8,711 bases of DNA from Desulfobacteraceae bacterium 4572_19 (GTDB lineage Bacteria; Desulfobacterota; Desulfobacteria; Desulfobacterales; NBLS01), in contig NBLS01000066.1 in NCBI GenBank assembly GCA_002084385.1, positions 1 to 8,711 on the forward strand. The letters run 5' to 3'. A program made the translations under genes and the position numbers. Positions 1-5,122 of this stretch are shown piece by piece; position 1 is the first letter of the stretch, and each line of letters opens with the position of its first letter. The notes under the pieces were generated by a model. That model ran no database searches. It was not told the DNA's origin and saw only the letters and a list, made by a program, of their open reading frames with translations.

Positions 1-335
1 ATTACCTGAAAGCTGATGAAATAAAAGACCTGAACGAAATTGTTACCATGTATCTGGATTATGCAGAAAGGCAGGCTCGTCAGAGAAAAACCGTTACTAT
101 GGAGAAATGGTCAGAAAAACTTGATGCCTTTTTAGAGTTTAATGAGCAGGAATTATTAACTCATGCTGAAAAAGTAAGGGCGGAAGTAGCAAAGAAAATT
201 TCCGAAGATCGATATAAGGATTTTGATAACAAAAGAAAAAAAGCGAAGGCATTAGAAGCAGATAAAGAAGACCTGAGACAGCTCGAAGATATAGAAAGAA
301 AATTACTTAAAAGCCGGGATAAATCAGATGAATGA
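1..335 (+). CDS. RhuM family protein, C-terminal part (5' end outside window)
   Basis: The frame is open from base 3 to the TGA at 333-335, so the gene starts upstream of the window; the ATG at 48 is internal. About 110 residues are visible. The order YLK..EI..LN, then YLDYAERQA, then a K.V.ME.W..KLDAFL stretch, then NE.E.LTHA, is what I know from the C-terminal half of RhuM (virulence protein RhuM family, first described in Salmonella pathogenicity island 3). The last 50 residues are charged and helical, rich in Lys and Glu. The molecular function of RhuM is not established. RhuM-type genes are often embedded in type I restriction-modification loci between specificity and restriction genes. 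That fits here, because its stop codon overlaps an ATG that begins an hsdR-like peptide (ATGAATGA at 328-335). Family assignment is by recalled similarity, fairly secure. Confidence 0.8.
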   Translation, partial: YLKADEIKDLNEIVTMYLDYAERQARQRKTVTMEKWSEKLDAFLEFNEQELLTHAEKVRAEVAKKISEDRYKDFDNKRKKAKALEADKEDLRQLEDIERKLLKSRDKSDE

Positions 336-441
336 AGCCGAAACAAGAGCAGAATTAATAGATCCCAAATTTAAAGGTAAAAATTTGAATGAAGCCGAAA
401 CAAGAGCAGAATTAATAGATCCCAAATTTAAAGGTAAAAAT
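328..441 (+). repeat. 57-bp perfect tandem duplication
   Basis: Two adjacent 57-bp units lie at about 329-385 and 386-442. They are identical as far as I can align by eye, and drift apart only at the outer edges (ATG versus TTG at the start, TTG versus TAA at the end). The unit is exactly 19 codons, so the duplication keeps the hsdR-like frame open. Perfect identity suggests a recent event or an assembly artefact. Confidence 0.9.
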
Positions 442-444
442 TAA
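328..444 (+). pseudogene. hsdR: hsdR remnant: N-terminal codons of a type I restriction subunit, duplicated and truncated
   Basis: The ATG at 328 overlaps the RhuM stop and opens a 38-codon frame ending at TAA 442-444. It begins MNEAETRAELIDPKFK, which closely matches the start of HsdR, the ATP-dependent restriction (translocase/nuclease) subunit of type I systems; those proteins are normally about 800-1100 residues. After 19 residues the same 19 residues recur (with TTG replacing the ATG) and then a stop. Everything that makes HsdR functional (nuclease and helicase domains) is absent, and a two-hairpin repeat begins 16 bases after the stop. I therefore call it a remnant of a lost restriction gene. 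Whether the 38-residue peptide is made is unknown. hsdM and hsdS, if present, would lie upstream of the window. Confidence 0.72.
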
Positions 445-457
445 ACCCTAATATTTT

Positions 458-538
458 TATATGAAAGTCCATAAAAAAGCTATATTATAAAGACTTTCAT
501 TTTTTGTTATGGCGTATCATCCGCTGTGGCAAGTTATA
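458..538 (+). repeat. Two-hairpin intergenic repeat, copy 1
   Basis: Hairpin I spans 461-500 (arms ATGAAAGTC and GACTTTCAT, 40 nt end to end), followed by a T-rich stretch. Hairpin II has arms TGGCG (510-514) and CGCTG (522-526), which pair with two G-U wobbles. The copy ends in AAGTTATA. It lies between the hsdR remnant and trpF, and supplies most of the DNA upstream of trpF. Function unknown; hairpin I followed by T-rich sequence could weakly terminate transcription. Confidence 0.85.
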
Positions 539-544
539 AGGAAT

Positions 545-550
545 AAGGAG
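545..550 (+). promoter_or_regulatory. Ribosome binding site of trpF
   Basis: AAGGAG lies 13 bases before the ATG at 564, somewhat farther than usual. It is the only Shine-Dalgarno-like motif near that start, and no alternative start upstream is in frame with better spacing. Confidence 0.55.
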
Positions 551-563
551 ATTTTTATATAAT

Positions 564-1163
564 ATGAAAAAAAAACTTCAAGTAAAAATTTGCGGACTTA
601 CCAAAGTTGATGAGGCACTCTCCTGTGTTCAGCTTGGGGCAGATGCCATAGGGCTTGTTTTCTATCATAGAAGCCCCCGCAATGTTTCAGAAAAAAAAGC
701 AAAAATAATTGCCGATGCTCTTCCAGATAACGTAGCGTCTGTTGGTGTTTTTGTAGATGAAACATTAGATTTTATTTTAAATAAAGTTGAGAAATGCGGA
801 CTTACAGCAGTACAGCTTCACGGTAATGAACCAGCTTTAATGGTAAAAAAATTAATGGATAGAAATATAAAAGTATTTAAAGCACTTTTTTTAAAAAAAG
901 AACCTATGTTGCATATGGCTAAGTTATATAATCCTTCAGCATTTCTTTTAGAGTGTGGTTCAGGAAAACTTCCCGGTGGAAATGCTCGTCAATGGGACTG
1001 GTCGAAAGCTGGTGATTTAGATACCACGCATCCTGTTATTCTTGCCGGAGGACTCTCTCCTGATAATATTGCAAAAGCCATACATTTATGCAAGTTCGAT
1101 GCGGTGGATATAAGCTCCGGTGTTGAGCTTGCACCTGGAAGAAAAGACCCTGTTAATTTCTAA
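564..1163 (+). CDS. trpF: Phosphoribosylanthranilate isomerase (TrpF)
   Basis: Cytoplasmic TIM-barrel enzyme of tryptophan synthesis: it converts N-(5'-phosphoribosyl)anthranilate to the ribulose form (CdRP). Motifs in order: KICGLT near the N-terminus with the catalytic base Cys10, GADAIGLVFY with SPR at 37-39, VGVF at 60-63, QLHGNE at 84-89, PGGN at 137-140 followed by WDW, the phosphate-binding AGGLSPDN at 161-168, and SSGVE at 184-188. The usual catalytic Asp after strand 6 (LLD in Thermotoga) aligns with Glu130 (LLE). The protein is 199 residues and stops a few residues after GRKDP, about 10 short of the usual end, so part of the last helix is missing. No other trp gene is visible; upstream is a repeat and the hsdR remnant. 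Its 3' end overlaps a convergent gene by 78 bp. Confidence 0.93.
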   Translation: MKKKLQVKICGLTKVDEALSCVQLGADAIGLVFYHRSPRNVSEKKAKIIADALPDNVASVGVFVDETLDFILNKVEKCGLTAVQLHGNEPALMVKKLMDRNIKVFKALFLKKEPMLHMAKLYNPSAFLLECGSGKLPGGNARQWDWSKAGDLDTTHPVILAGGLSPDNIAKAIHLCKFDAVDISSGVELAPGRKDPVNF

Positions 1164-1730
1164 AGTTTTATCAACTCTCTTTTTTTCCACTTTTTGCGAT
1201 GGTATTTTCTTTTTTCCCTCTTTTTTAATTTTCTTAGTCTTGGTTTTTTTAGTACTTTTTTTAACTGTTTCAGTTTTTCCCCAATTAACCCCATTTTGTT
1301 TACTCTTAGATAAAATCAAATCAACATTTCCTGATGCACGAATTATTTTCGACGATAATTCTACAACCCGTTTTTCAATTCTTTCTAATGAAAGTTCAGA
1401 TTCTCCTCCCTGATTTTCAAGAAATTTGATTTTATTTATAAGGTCACCATTACTTGCAAGTTTTTTTTCCAAAACAGATACTCTATTTTCAAGTATTTTT
1501 ATTTTACCGGCATCAAATTTTGTTCCCATTCCGGGTATAAAAAAGAGTATCGCAAAAATTAAAATAATAATTATTAATCCGATAAGAATAAAAGGTTTTT
1601 CTGAACTCTTGCCTTTTGACCTTTTTTTTACTTTATTCTGTTTTTTACCCTTACTAAATTTTTCCATCTCTTTGTCTCTTGTAAAATCAATTTCAATTTT
1701 TGATGCGGGATTTATATTTTTATCACTCAT
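1086..1730 (-). CDS. Membrane-anchored lysine-rich coiled-coil protein, likely with altered C-terminus
   Basis: Unrecognised protein of 214 residues. I choose the ATG at 1730 (MSDKNINPASK) because AGAGG sits 5 bases upstream. A longer in-frame start at 1763 lies inside a repeat copy and would only add translated repeat. It has a basic N-terminal region, one strongly hydrophobic segment at residues 46-66 (a run of Ile, Leu and Phe), a predicted coiled coil at about 73-130 (KILENRVSVLEKKL, then KIKFLEN), and a very lysine-rich linker at 152-188. Inferred topology: cytoplasmic N-terminus, single membrane span, external coiled coil. In similar architectures I know, a basic linker is often followed by a LysM domain. 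Here the last 25 residues are antisense trpF sequence, so the original C-terminus has probably been lost. Function unknown. Confidence 0.6.
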   Translation of the reverse strand: MSDKNINPASKIEIDFTRDKEMEKFSKGKKQNKVKKRSKGKSSEKPFILIGLIIIILIFAILFFIPGMGTKFDAGKIKILENRVSVLEKKLASNGDLINKIKFLENQGGESELSLERIEKRVVELSSKIIRASGNVDLILSKSKQNGVNWGKTETVKKSTKKTKTKKIKKEGKKKIPSQKVEKKRVDKTLEINRVFSSRCKLNTGAYIHRIELA

Positions 1731-1735
1731 AGTAA

Positions 1736-1740
1736 CCTCT
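1736..1740 (-). promoter_or_regulatory. Ribosome binding site fixing the start at 1730
   Basis: On the minus strand AGAGG precedes TTACT and then ATG at 1730, a standard 5-base spacing. The upstream alternative ATG at 1763 lies in the hairpin of repeat copy 2, so this site decides the start. Confidence 0.6.
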
Positions 1741-1748
1741 ATGTATTT

Positions 1749-1826
1749 TATATGAAAGTCCATAGAAACGTTGTATCATAAAGACTTTCATTTTTTGTTG
1801 TGGTGGGCATCCACCATGGTGGTTAT
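1749..1826 (+). repeat. Two-hairpin intergenic repeat, copy 2
   Basis: Hairpin I occupies 1752-1791 (ATGAAAGTC and GACTTTCAT, 40 nt). Hairpin II has become TGGTGG (1801-1806) and CCACCA (1811-1816), a fully paired 6-bp stem, where other copies have TGGCG and CGCCA. Both sides changed together. The right side also forms the perfect palindrome CCACCATGGTGG at 1811-1822. The copy ends in GGTTATA. Confidence 0.85.
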
Positions 1827-1870
1827 AAAAACTTTCATTTTTTGTTGTGACGCACCATTTATCATAGCAA
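1823..1870 (+). repeat. Two-hairpin intergenic repeat, copy 3 (right part only)
   Basis: This copy lacks the left arm of hairpin I. It starts within TTATAAAAACTTTCAT, which matches the right arm, then has TTTTTTGTTGTGACGCA and a degenerate second hairpin. The TTATA that ends copy 2 is also the TTATA that precedes the right arm in full copies, so the half copy can be explained by recombination or slippage at that shared short sequence. Confidence 0.7.
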
Positions 1871-1874
1871 ATTA

Positions 1875-1922
1875 GTAACCGTTCACGAACAAGAAATGTG
1901 ATTTTTTGGTAATCTCACATTT
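1875..1922. repeat. Short inverted repeats: GTTCACGAAC and an AAATGTGA/TCACATTT hairpin
   Basis: GTAACCGTTCAC at 1875-1886 is the first of three GTAANCGTTCAC motifs in this gap, and 1881-1890 (GTTC-AC-GAAC) is itself palindromic. It is followed by an 8-bp hairpin with arms 1894-1901 and 1915-1922 and a T-rich 13-base loop. The hairpin has no T-run after it, so a terminator role is not well supported. It may be part of the same element as the larger palindrome immediately downstream. Confidence 0.6.
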
Positions 1923-2029
1923 GTAAACGTTCACAAGTGCCTTATATTCGTATAAACAGCTTATCATATAATAGTTGTCCTATATATGACAAGCTGTTTA
2001 TGCGAAGATGAGGTATTGTGAACGCTTAC
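1923..2029. repeat. 107-bp interrupted palindrome (large hairpin-forming element)
   Basis: The left arm is 1923-1970, the right arm 1983-2029, and the loop 12 bases. The inner 23 bp (1948-1970 against 1983-2005) match at 21 positions; the outer 14 bp (1923-1936 against 2016-2029) match at 13. The 9-10 bases between them match poorly and need a one-base gap. The outer arms carry GTAAACGTTCAC and, inverted, GTAAGCGTTCAC. No open reading frame lies inside, and I see no clear target-site duplication. It could be a small non-autonomous mobile element (MITE or REP-like) or a structured RNA. Together with 1749-1922 it fills the gap before the SUMF1-like fragment. From 2030 to 2139 I see nothing beyond AT-rich sequence and a 12-codon frame at 2089-2127. 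Confidence 0.75.
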
Positions 2030-2139
2030 GCAAATTATACAGTTACTCTTTTGCATATCAGCAATTTTACTATAAATCAAATTAAAATATGAAAACAAGC
2101 ATTTCATTATTTGCATTTAATAATTAAAGTAGGGTATAG

Positions 2140-2676
2140 TGTATTTATAAACATTGCCAGAAATTTATTAAAAAACTTAATGCTCTTGAACACACCAATA
2201 AATATCGACTACCAACAGAAGCAGAGTGGGAATATGCATGTAGGGCAAGAAGTTCTACTGCATTTGCAAATGGACGTATAACTTCTTTAACATGCGGATA
2301 TGATAAAAATCTTGATATAATTGCATGGTATTGTGGCAACTCTGGTAAATTTGACCCCAAGGGAAACAGAAGTCCAAATCCGGTAACAACAAAACATCCT
2401 AACGCATGGGGTGTTTATGGAATGCACGGCAACTTGCAAGAATGGTGTCTCGACTCGTGTGGCTGGAGAAGTATGTTAACTGGAGAAGTAGGTGTTATAA
2501 CTGACACATATGTTGATAATATTGTAAATCCGTTAAATAAAAAAGGGAATCGAAAGGTTATAAGAGGTGGCAGTTTTCAAGCAAGTGCAAGAATGTGTCG
2601 CAGTGCCAGCCGTTATTATTACAGAGCAGGTATGAAATTAAATACCCTTGGGTTTCGCGTAGTAAAAGTTAGATAG
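2140..2676 (+). pseudogene. SUMF1/formylglycine-generating-enzyme-like protein, C-terminal fragment without a start
   Basis: The frame opens after TAG 2137-2139 and runs 178 codons to the stop ending at 2676, with no good start codon near its beginning; the ATG at 2422 is deep inside the domain. Recognisable homology begins at about 2155 (CQKFIKKLN) and continues with YRLPTEAEWEYACRA, then WGVYGMHGNLQEWCLD, then RKVIRGGSF and finally LGFRVVK. These are standard blocks of the FGE-sulfatase fold (SUMF1/EgtB/PvdO superfamily), usually 250-350 residues, so the N-terminal part is missing. In true formylglycine-generating enzymes two cysteines follow the GGSW motif. Here the first is replaced by Ala (GGSFQASARMC) and only the second remains, so copper-dependent sulfatase activation is unlikely even for the parent. 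The fragment lies between repeats in opposite orientation (copies 2/3 and copy 4). Confidence 0.82.
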
Positions 2677-2735
2677 AAACAATTGAACCCATATAATTAA
2701 TTTCATAATAAAGAAGAAAAAATATAGATAAGATG

Positions 2736-2822
2736 TATAACTTGCCATGGCGGATAATACGGCACAACAAAAAATGAAAATCTTTAAAATACAGCTTTTC
2801 TATGGACTTTCATATAAAATAT
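2736..2822 (-). repeat. Two-hairpin intergenic repeat, copy 4 (inverted)
   Basis: Same family in the opposite orientation. Hairpin I spans 2774-2813 (40 nt; the right arm has one change, GATTTTCAT). Hairpin II uses plus-strand TGGCG (2748-2752) and CGGCA (2760-2764), with one mismatch. It lies between the SUMF1-like fragment and the 3' end of the desulfurase gene. Confidence 0.82.
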
Positions 2823-2826
2823 AGCA

Positions 2827-2844
2827 TACGTTACTGATAACGTA
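2827..2844. repeat. Small perfect hairpin TACGTTA-CTGA-TAACGTA
   Basis: A 7-bp perfect stem with a 4-base loop lies about 30 bases past the stop of the desulfurase gene on the minus strand. A second TGTAACG follows at 2856-2862. It could be a weak transcription end signal for the minus-strand operon, but it lacks a run of T on the outgoing side. Confidence 0.4.
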
Positions 2845-2874
2845 GTGTGAGATTATGTAACGATTTATAGGTAT

Positions 2875-4176
2875 TTAATCGATATCATTTCGTATCTGTT
2901 TAATTATATCAGGAAGATATTTAAAAAGATAATCCACATCTTCTTTGGTGGACCAAAGGCCAAAACTAAAGCGGATGGTTCCATAAAGATTCATATCTAT
3001 ACCAAGTGCCATTATTGTTTGAGAAGCTTCCCGACTTCCTGCACTGCATGCTGAACCTGATGACACATAAACCCCTATCTGATTAAGACTTAAAAGTAAT
3101 GCGCCGCTATCAATATTTTTAAAACCAACACTGAGATTGGTTGGAATTCTCTCTTTCATTGTTCCATTAATAATATAATCTGGAACTAATTGCTCAAGTT
3201 TTTCAAGAAAATAATCACGGAGCTCTGTTAAGCGTTTCATCTCAAATTGCATTTCCTTATGAGCAAGAACAGCTGCCTTTCCAAATGCCATAATATGACC
3301 AACATTTTCCGTACCGGCACGTTTTGAAAACTCCTGCCCTCCCCCGTGAATAAGTGGTATAAGCGATATATCTTCATCTAAAAATAATGCCCCGATACCT
3401 TTGGGACCATAAATTTTATGTGCAGTTATCTCGTTATTGACAGCCATTACAGATACCAATATTGTATCATAACGCAAAGCTTCTTCCACTGTTTCAACAA
3501 GGACCTGTCCCTTTTTGTTTACATCAATAAAAGTAACTTCATACCCTATCATTCCAAGAAATTGCACTGCTTCCAAAACAGATGGGTGCTCTATCTGGGT
3601 AGTAATAATATGCCCTCTGGTCTGGTGATATTTTATGGCAATACCCTTAATAGCATAATTATTTGCTTCTGAACCTGAACCCGTGAAAATAATTTCCATA
3701 GGTTTTACGCCCAAACAATCAGCTATTTGCCGTCTTGCTGTCTCTACAAGTTTAAACGCATCTTTACCAATAGTTGTACTACTTGAGGGATTTGCAAATC
3801 CATATTTACCTGTAGCATAATCGGCTAATATTTTTGCAACTTCATCCCTGATAGCCGTTGTACCGTTATTATCAAAAAAAACTTCTCTAAAATCATCAAC
3901 ACGAACATCTGCAACAGGTTTGCAAATATCGTTTACTGAATGAATAGGAATATCAACCCATGTATAAACAGAATTAATACCGTGTGGAAAAAGTGCATCA
4001 ATATCCGTCTTTGTTAAACCGGTATTACGTTCAATATTATCATATAGGGGACCAACCTGATTTTTTTCATAATATTTATAGGTAAACTCTAAAACAGTCC
4101 AATGCCTTGTTGTTAATATTGTACCTGTTCTCCGTGCCAGTTGATAGATAAATGTTTTTATATAATTATTAAGCAT
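2875..4176 (-). CDS. TusE/DsrC-like domain fused to a shortened cysteine desulfurase (NifS/IscS-type)
   Basis: 433 residues, start ATG with AAAGAAG upstream. Residues about 10-76 resemble TusE/DsrC sulfur-relay proteins: LARRTGTILT, then HWTVLEF, KYYEKNQVGP, and ALFPHG; Cys85 may correspond to the C-terminal relay cysteine. Residues 98-433 are a class V aminotransferase of the cysteine desulfurase type: FFDNNGTT at 100, FANPSS at 127, FTGSGSEANN at 164 (PLP phosphate loop), IEHPSV with His197, HKIYGPKG with PLP-Lys254, HGGGQE at 277, RAGTENV at 286, and the catalytic-Cys loop SSGSACSAG with Cys377. Expected role: taking sulfur from cysteine as a persulfide and passing it to the fused carrier. 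However, NNEI (247-250) runs directly into TAHK. The roughly 45 residues that normally lie between, including the DAVQ cofactor-ring motif, are absent, so activity is doubtful. Last gene of a minus-strand operon, 55 bases after the DUF169 gene. Confidence 0.85.
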   Translation of the reverse strand: MLNNYIKTFIYQLARRTGTILTTRHWTVLEFTYKYYEKNQVGPLYDNIERNTGLTKTDIDALFPHGINSVYTWVDIPIHSVNDICKPVADVRVDDFREVFFDNNGTTAIRDEVAKILADYATGKYGFANPSSSTTIGKDAFKLVETARRQIADCLGVKPMEIIFTGSGSEANNYAIKGIAIKYHQTRGHIITTQIEHPSVLEAVQFLGMIGYEVTFIDVNKKGQVLVETVEEALRYDTILVSVMAVNNEITAHKIYGPKGIGALFLDEDISLIPLIHGGGQEFSKRAGTENVGHIMAFGKAAVLAHKEMQFEMKRLTELRDYFLEKLEQLVPDYIINGTMKERIPTNLSVGFKNIDSGALLLSLNQIGVYVSSGSACSAGSREASQTIMALGIDMNLYGTIRFSFGLWSTKEDVDYLFKYLPDIIKQIRNDID

Positions 4177-4231
4177 AATCTTCTTTCATAATCAGAGAGT
4201 TTATTAATTAGTGAACCCTTAAAGTAAATTT

Positions 4232-5095
4232 TTATGCTCCAGGATACATATGAAAAGGAAATCCGGTTCGTGAATCTTCCATTCCTTGTGCTATTTCCTG
4301 AAATTCCCTATATGGAATGCCAATCCCCAAACGATTACCATCGTATTTTGCAATAAGCCTTGCTCCAAGACAATAGGTGGAAATATTAATCTTTCCTGTA
4401 AGATACGGCCTGACAATCAGATCTGAATTCACCACACGCAACCCACCCATATTAGCATCTACTCTTTTGCCTGTATTATATTGATATGCTTGAATTATAC
4501 GAGTTAATTCAACTGGCCGAACACTTAATACAATAACATCCGGAATAACATCCAACTCATTAAAGGCATAAGAGTAAAAAAAGACGGCTGCTGTATCTGC
4601 CGGTTGAATTGCGGACATACTTTTAATGGCATTCTTCGCAGTGGCAACATCTTTATATCTGCCGGCATCATCCTTGCCAAAAAGAGCAAAATCACTTTTA
4701 CTGGCATCTTTACAAGCATATACAATTCCATCAGTAAAATTTTTCGGAGTCGGAGGAGTAAAAACATTCTCCTTTCCTGATTGCTGTTTCATAATATCTG
4801 TGTAAACAGTTGAATCTGAAATGGGCTTATCACTTTGTTGATCCACAAGACCAAATGAAATTGCGGCTGCAACACATCCGATTGTTTCCTTAGTCAGGCA
4901 AATTGCATCCCCAAGAGAGGCTTGTCTGTCAGCCTGACAACTTGTAACTGTCAGATCTTTAATACAATATTTTAAAACTTCTTTCGGGATATGCTCTTGT
5001 TGTTTATAAAATTTAACAGCCGTAAACGGAATTTTAAGGTCTGGAACCCCCATATTTTTAATCATACGTTCATACATATCTTGAAGTACTTGCAT
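4232..5095 (-). CDS. DUF169 family protein
   Basis: 287-residue protein of unknown function, intact, with a strong start (AGAGGAG 5 bases before the ATG). The block TSCQADRQASLGDAICL at 51-67 followed by ETIGCVAAAISFGL at 70-83 is the signature I associate with DUF169 (COG2043), found in archaea and anaerobic bacteria including sulfate reducers. The other cysteines are Cys44, Cys128 and Cys242. The middle section (DVIVLSVRPVELTRIIQAYQ at 186-205) and NISTYCLGAR near 237-246 also fit the family. No signal peptide or membrane segment, so it is cytoplasmic. The conserved cysteines could bind a metal or cofactor, but that is inference. It lies 27 bases after the hydrolase gene and 55 before the TusE-desulfurase fusion, all in the same direction, suggesting co-transcription. 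Confidence 0.85.
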   Translation of the reverse strand: MQVLQDMYERMIKNMGVPDLKIPFTAVKFYKQQEHIPKEVLKYCIKDLTVTSCQADRQASLGDAICLTKETIGCVAAAISFGLVDQQSDKPISDSTVYTDIMKQQSGKENVFTPPTPKNFTDGIVYACKDASKSDFALFGKDDAGRYKDVATAKNAIKSMSAIQPADTAAVFFYSYAFNELDVIPDVIVLSVRPVELTRIIQAYQYNTGKRVDANMGGLRVVNSDLIVRPYLTGKINISTYCLGARLIAKYDGNRLGIGIPYREFQEIAQGMEDSRTGFPFHMYPGA

Positions 5096-5100
5096 GGTTT

Positions 5101-5107
5101 CTCCTCT
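5101..5107 (-). promoter_or_regulatory. Ribosome binding site of the DUF169 gene
   Basis: AGAGGAG on the minus strand, 5 bases before the ATG at 5095. It is the strongest Shine-Dalgarno sequence in the window and lies in the short gap after the hydrolase stop, as expected inside an operon. Confidence 0.65.
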
Positions 5108-5122
5108 TAAATTATTTTGTCT

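Noticed and set aside
461..506. Hairpin I of the repeat as a Rho-independent terminator
   Set aside because: The stem is AT-rich with a 20-base loop, and copies occur in either orientation relative to genes and upstream of genes. A terminator role is possible for single copies but not supported as the general function.
1120..1755. Plus-strand frames rich in Phe, Leu and Ile opposite the lysine-rich gene
   Set aside because: Antisense of a Lys-rich coding sequence gives Phe/Leu-rich frames; they lack ribosome binding sites and similarity.
1731..1763. Upstream start (ATG 1763) for the lysine-rich membrane protein
   Set aside because: It lies in hairpin I of repeat copy 2, and the ATG at 1730 has a good ribosome binding site.
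2089..2127. 12-codon frame MKTSISLFAFNN upstream of the SUMF1-like fragment, perhaps its lost signal peptide
   Set aside because: It is too short, not in frame with the fragment, and has no supporting ribosome binding site.
2145..2360. 71-residue minus-strand frame
   Set aside because: It is antisense to the clear SUMF1-like coding sequence (YRLPTEAEWEYACRA) and has no recognisable features.
3415..3440. Programmed frameshift or intron at the desulfurase gap
   Set aside because: The frame is continuous across the junction, with no extra sequence to remove; it is a plain absence of about 45 codons.
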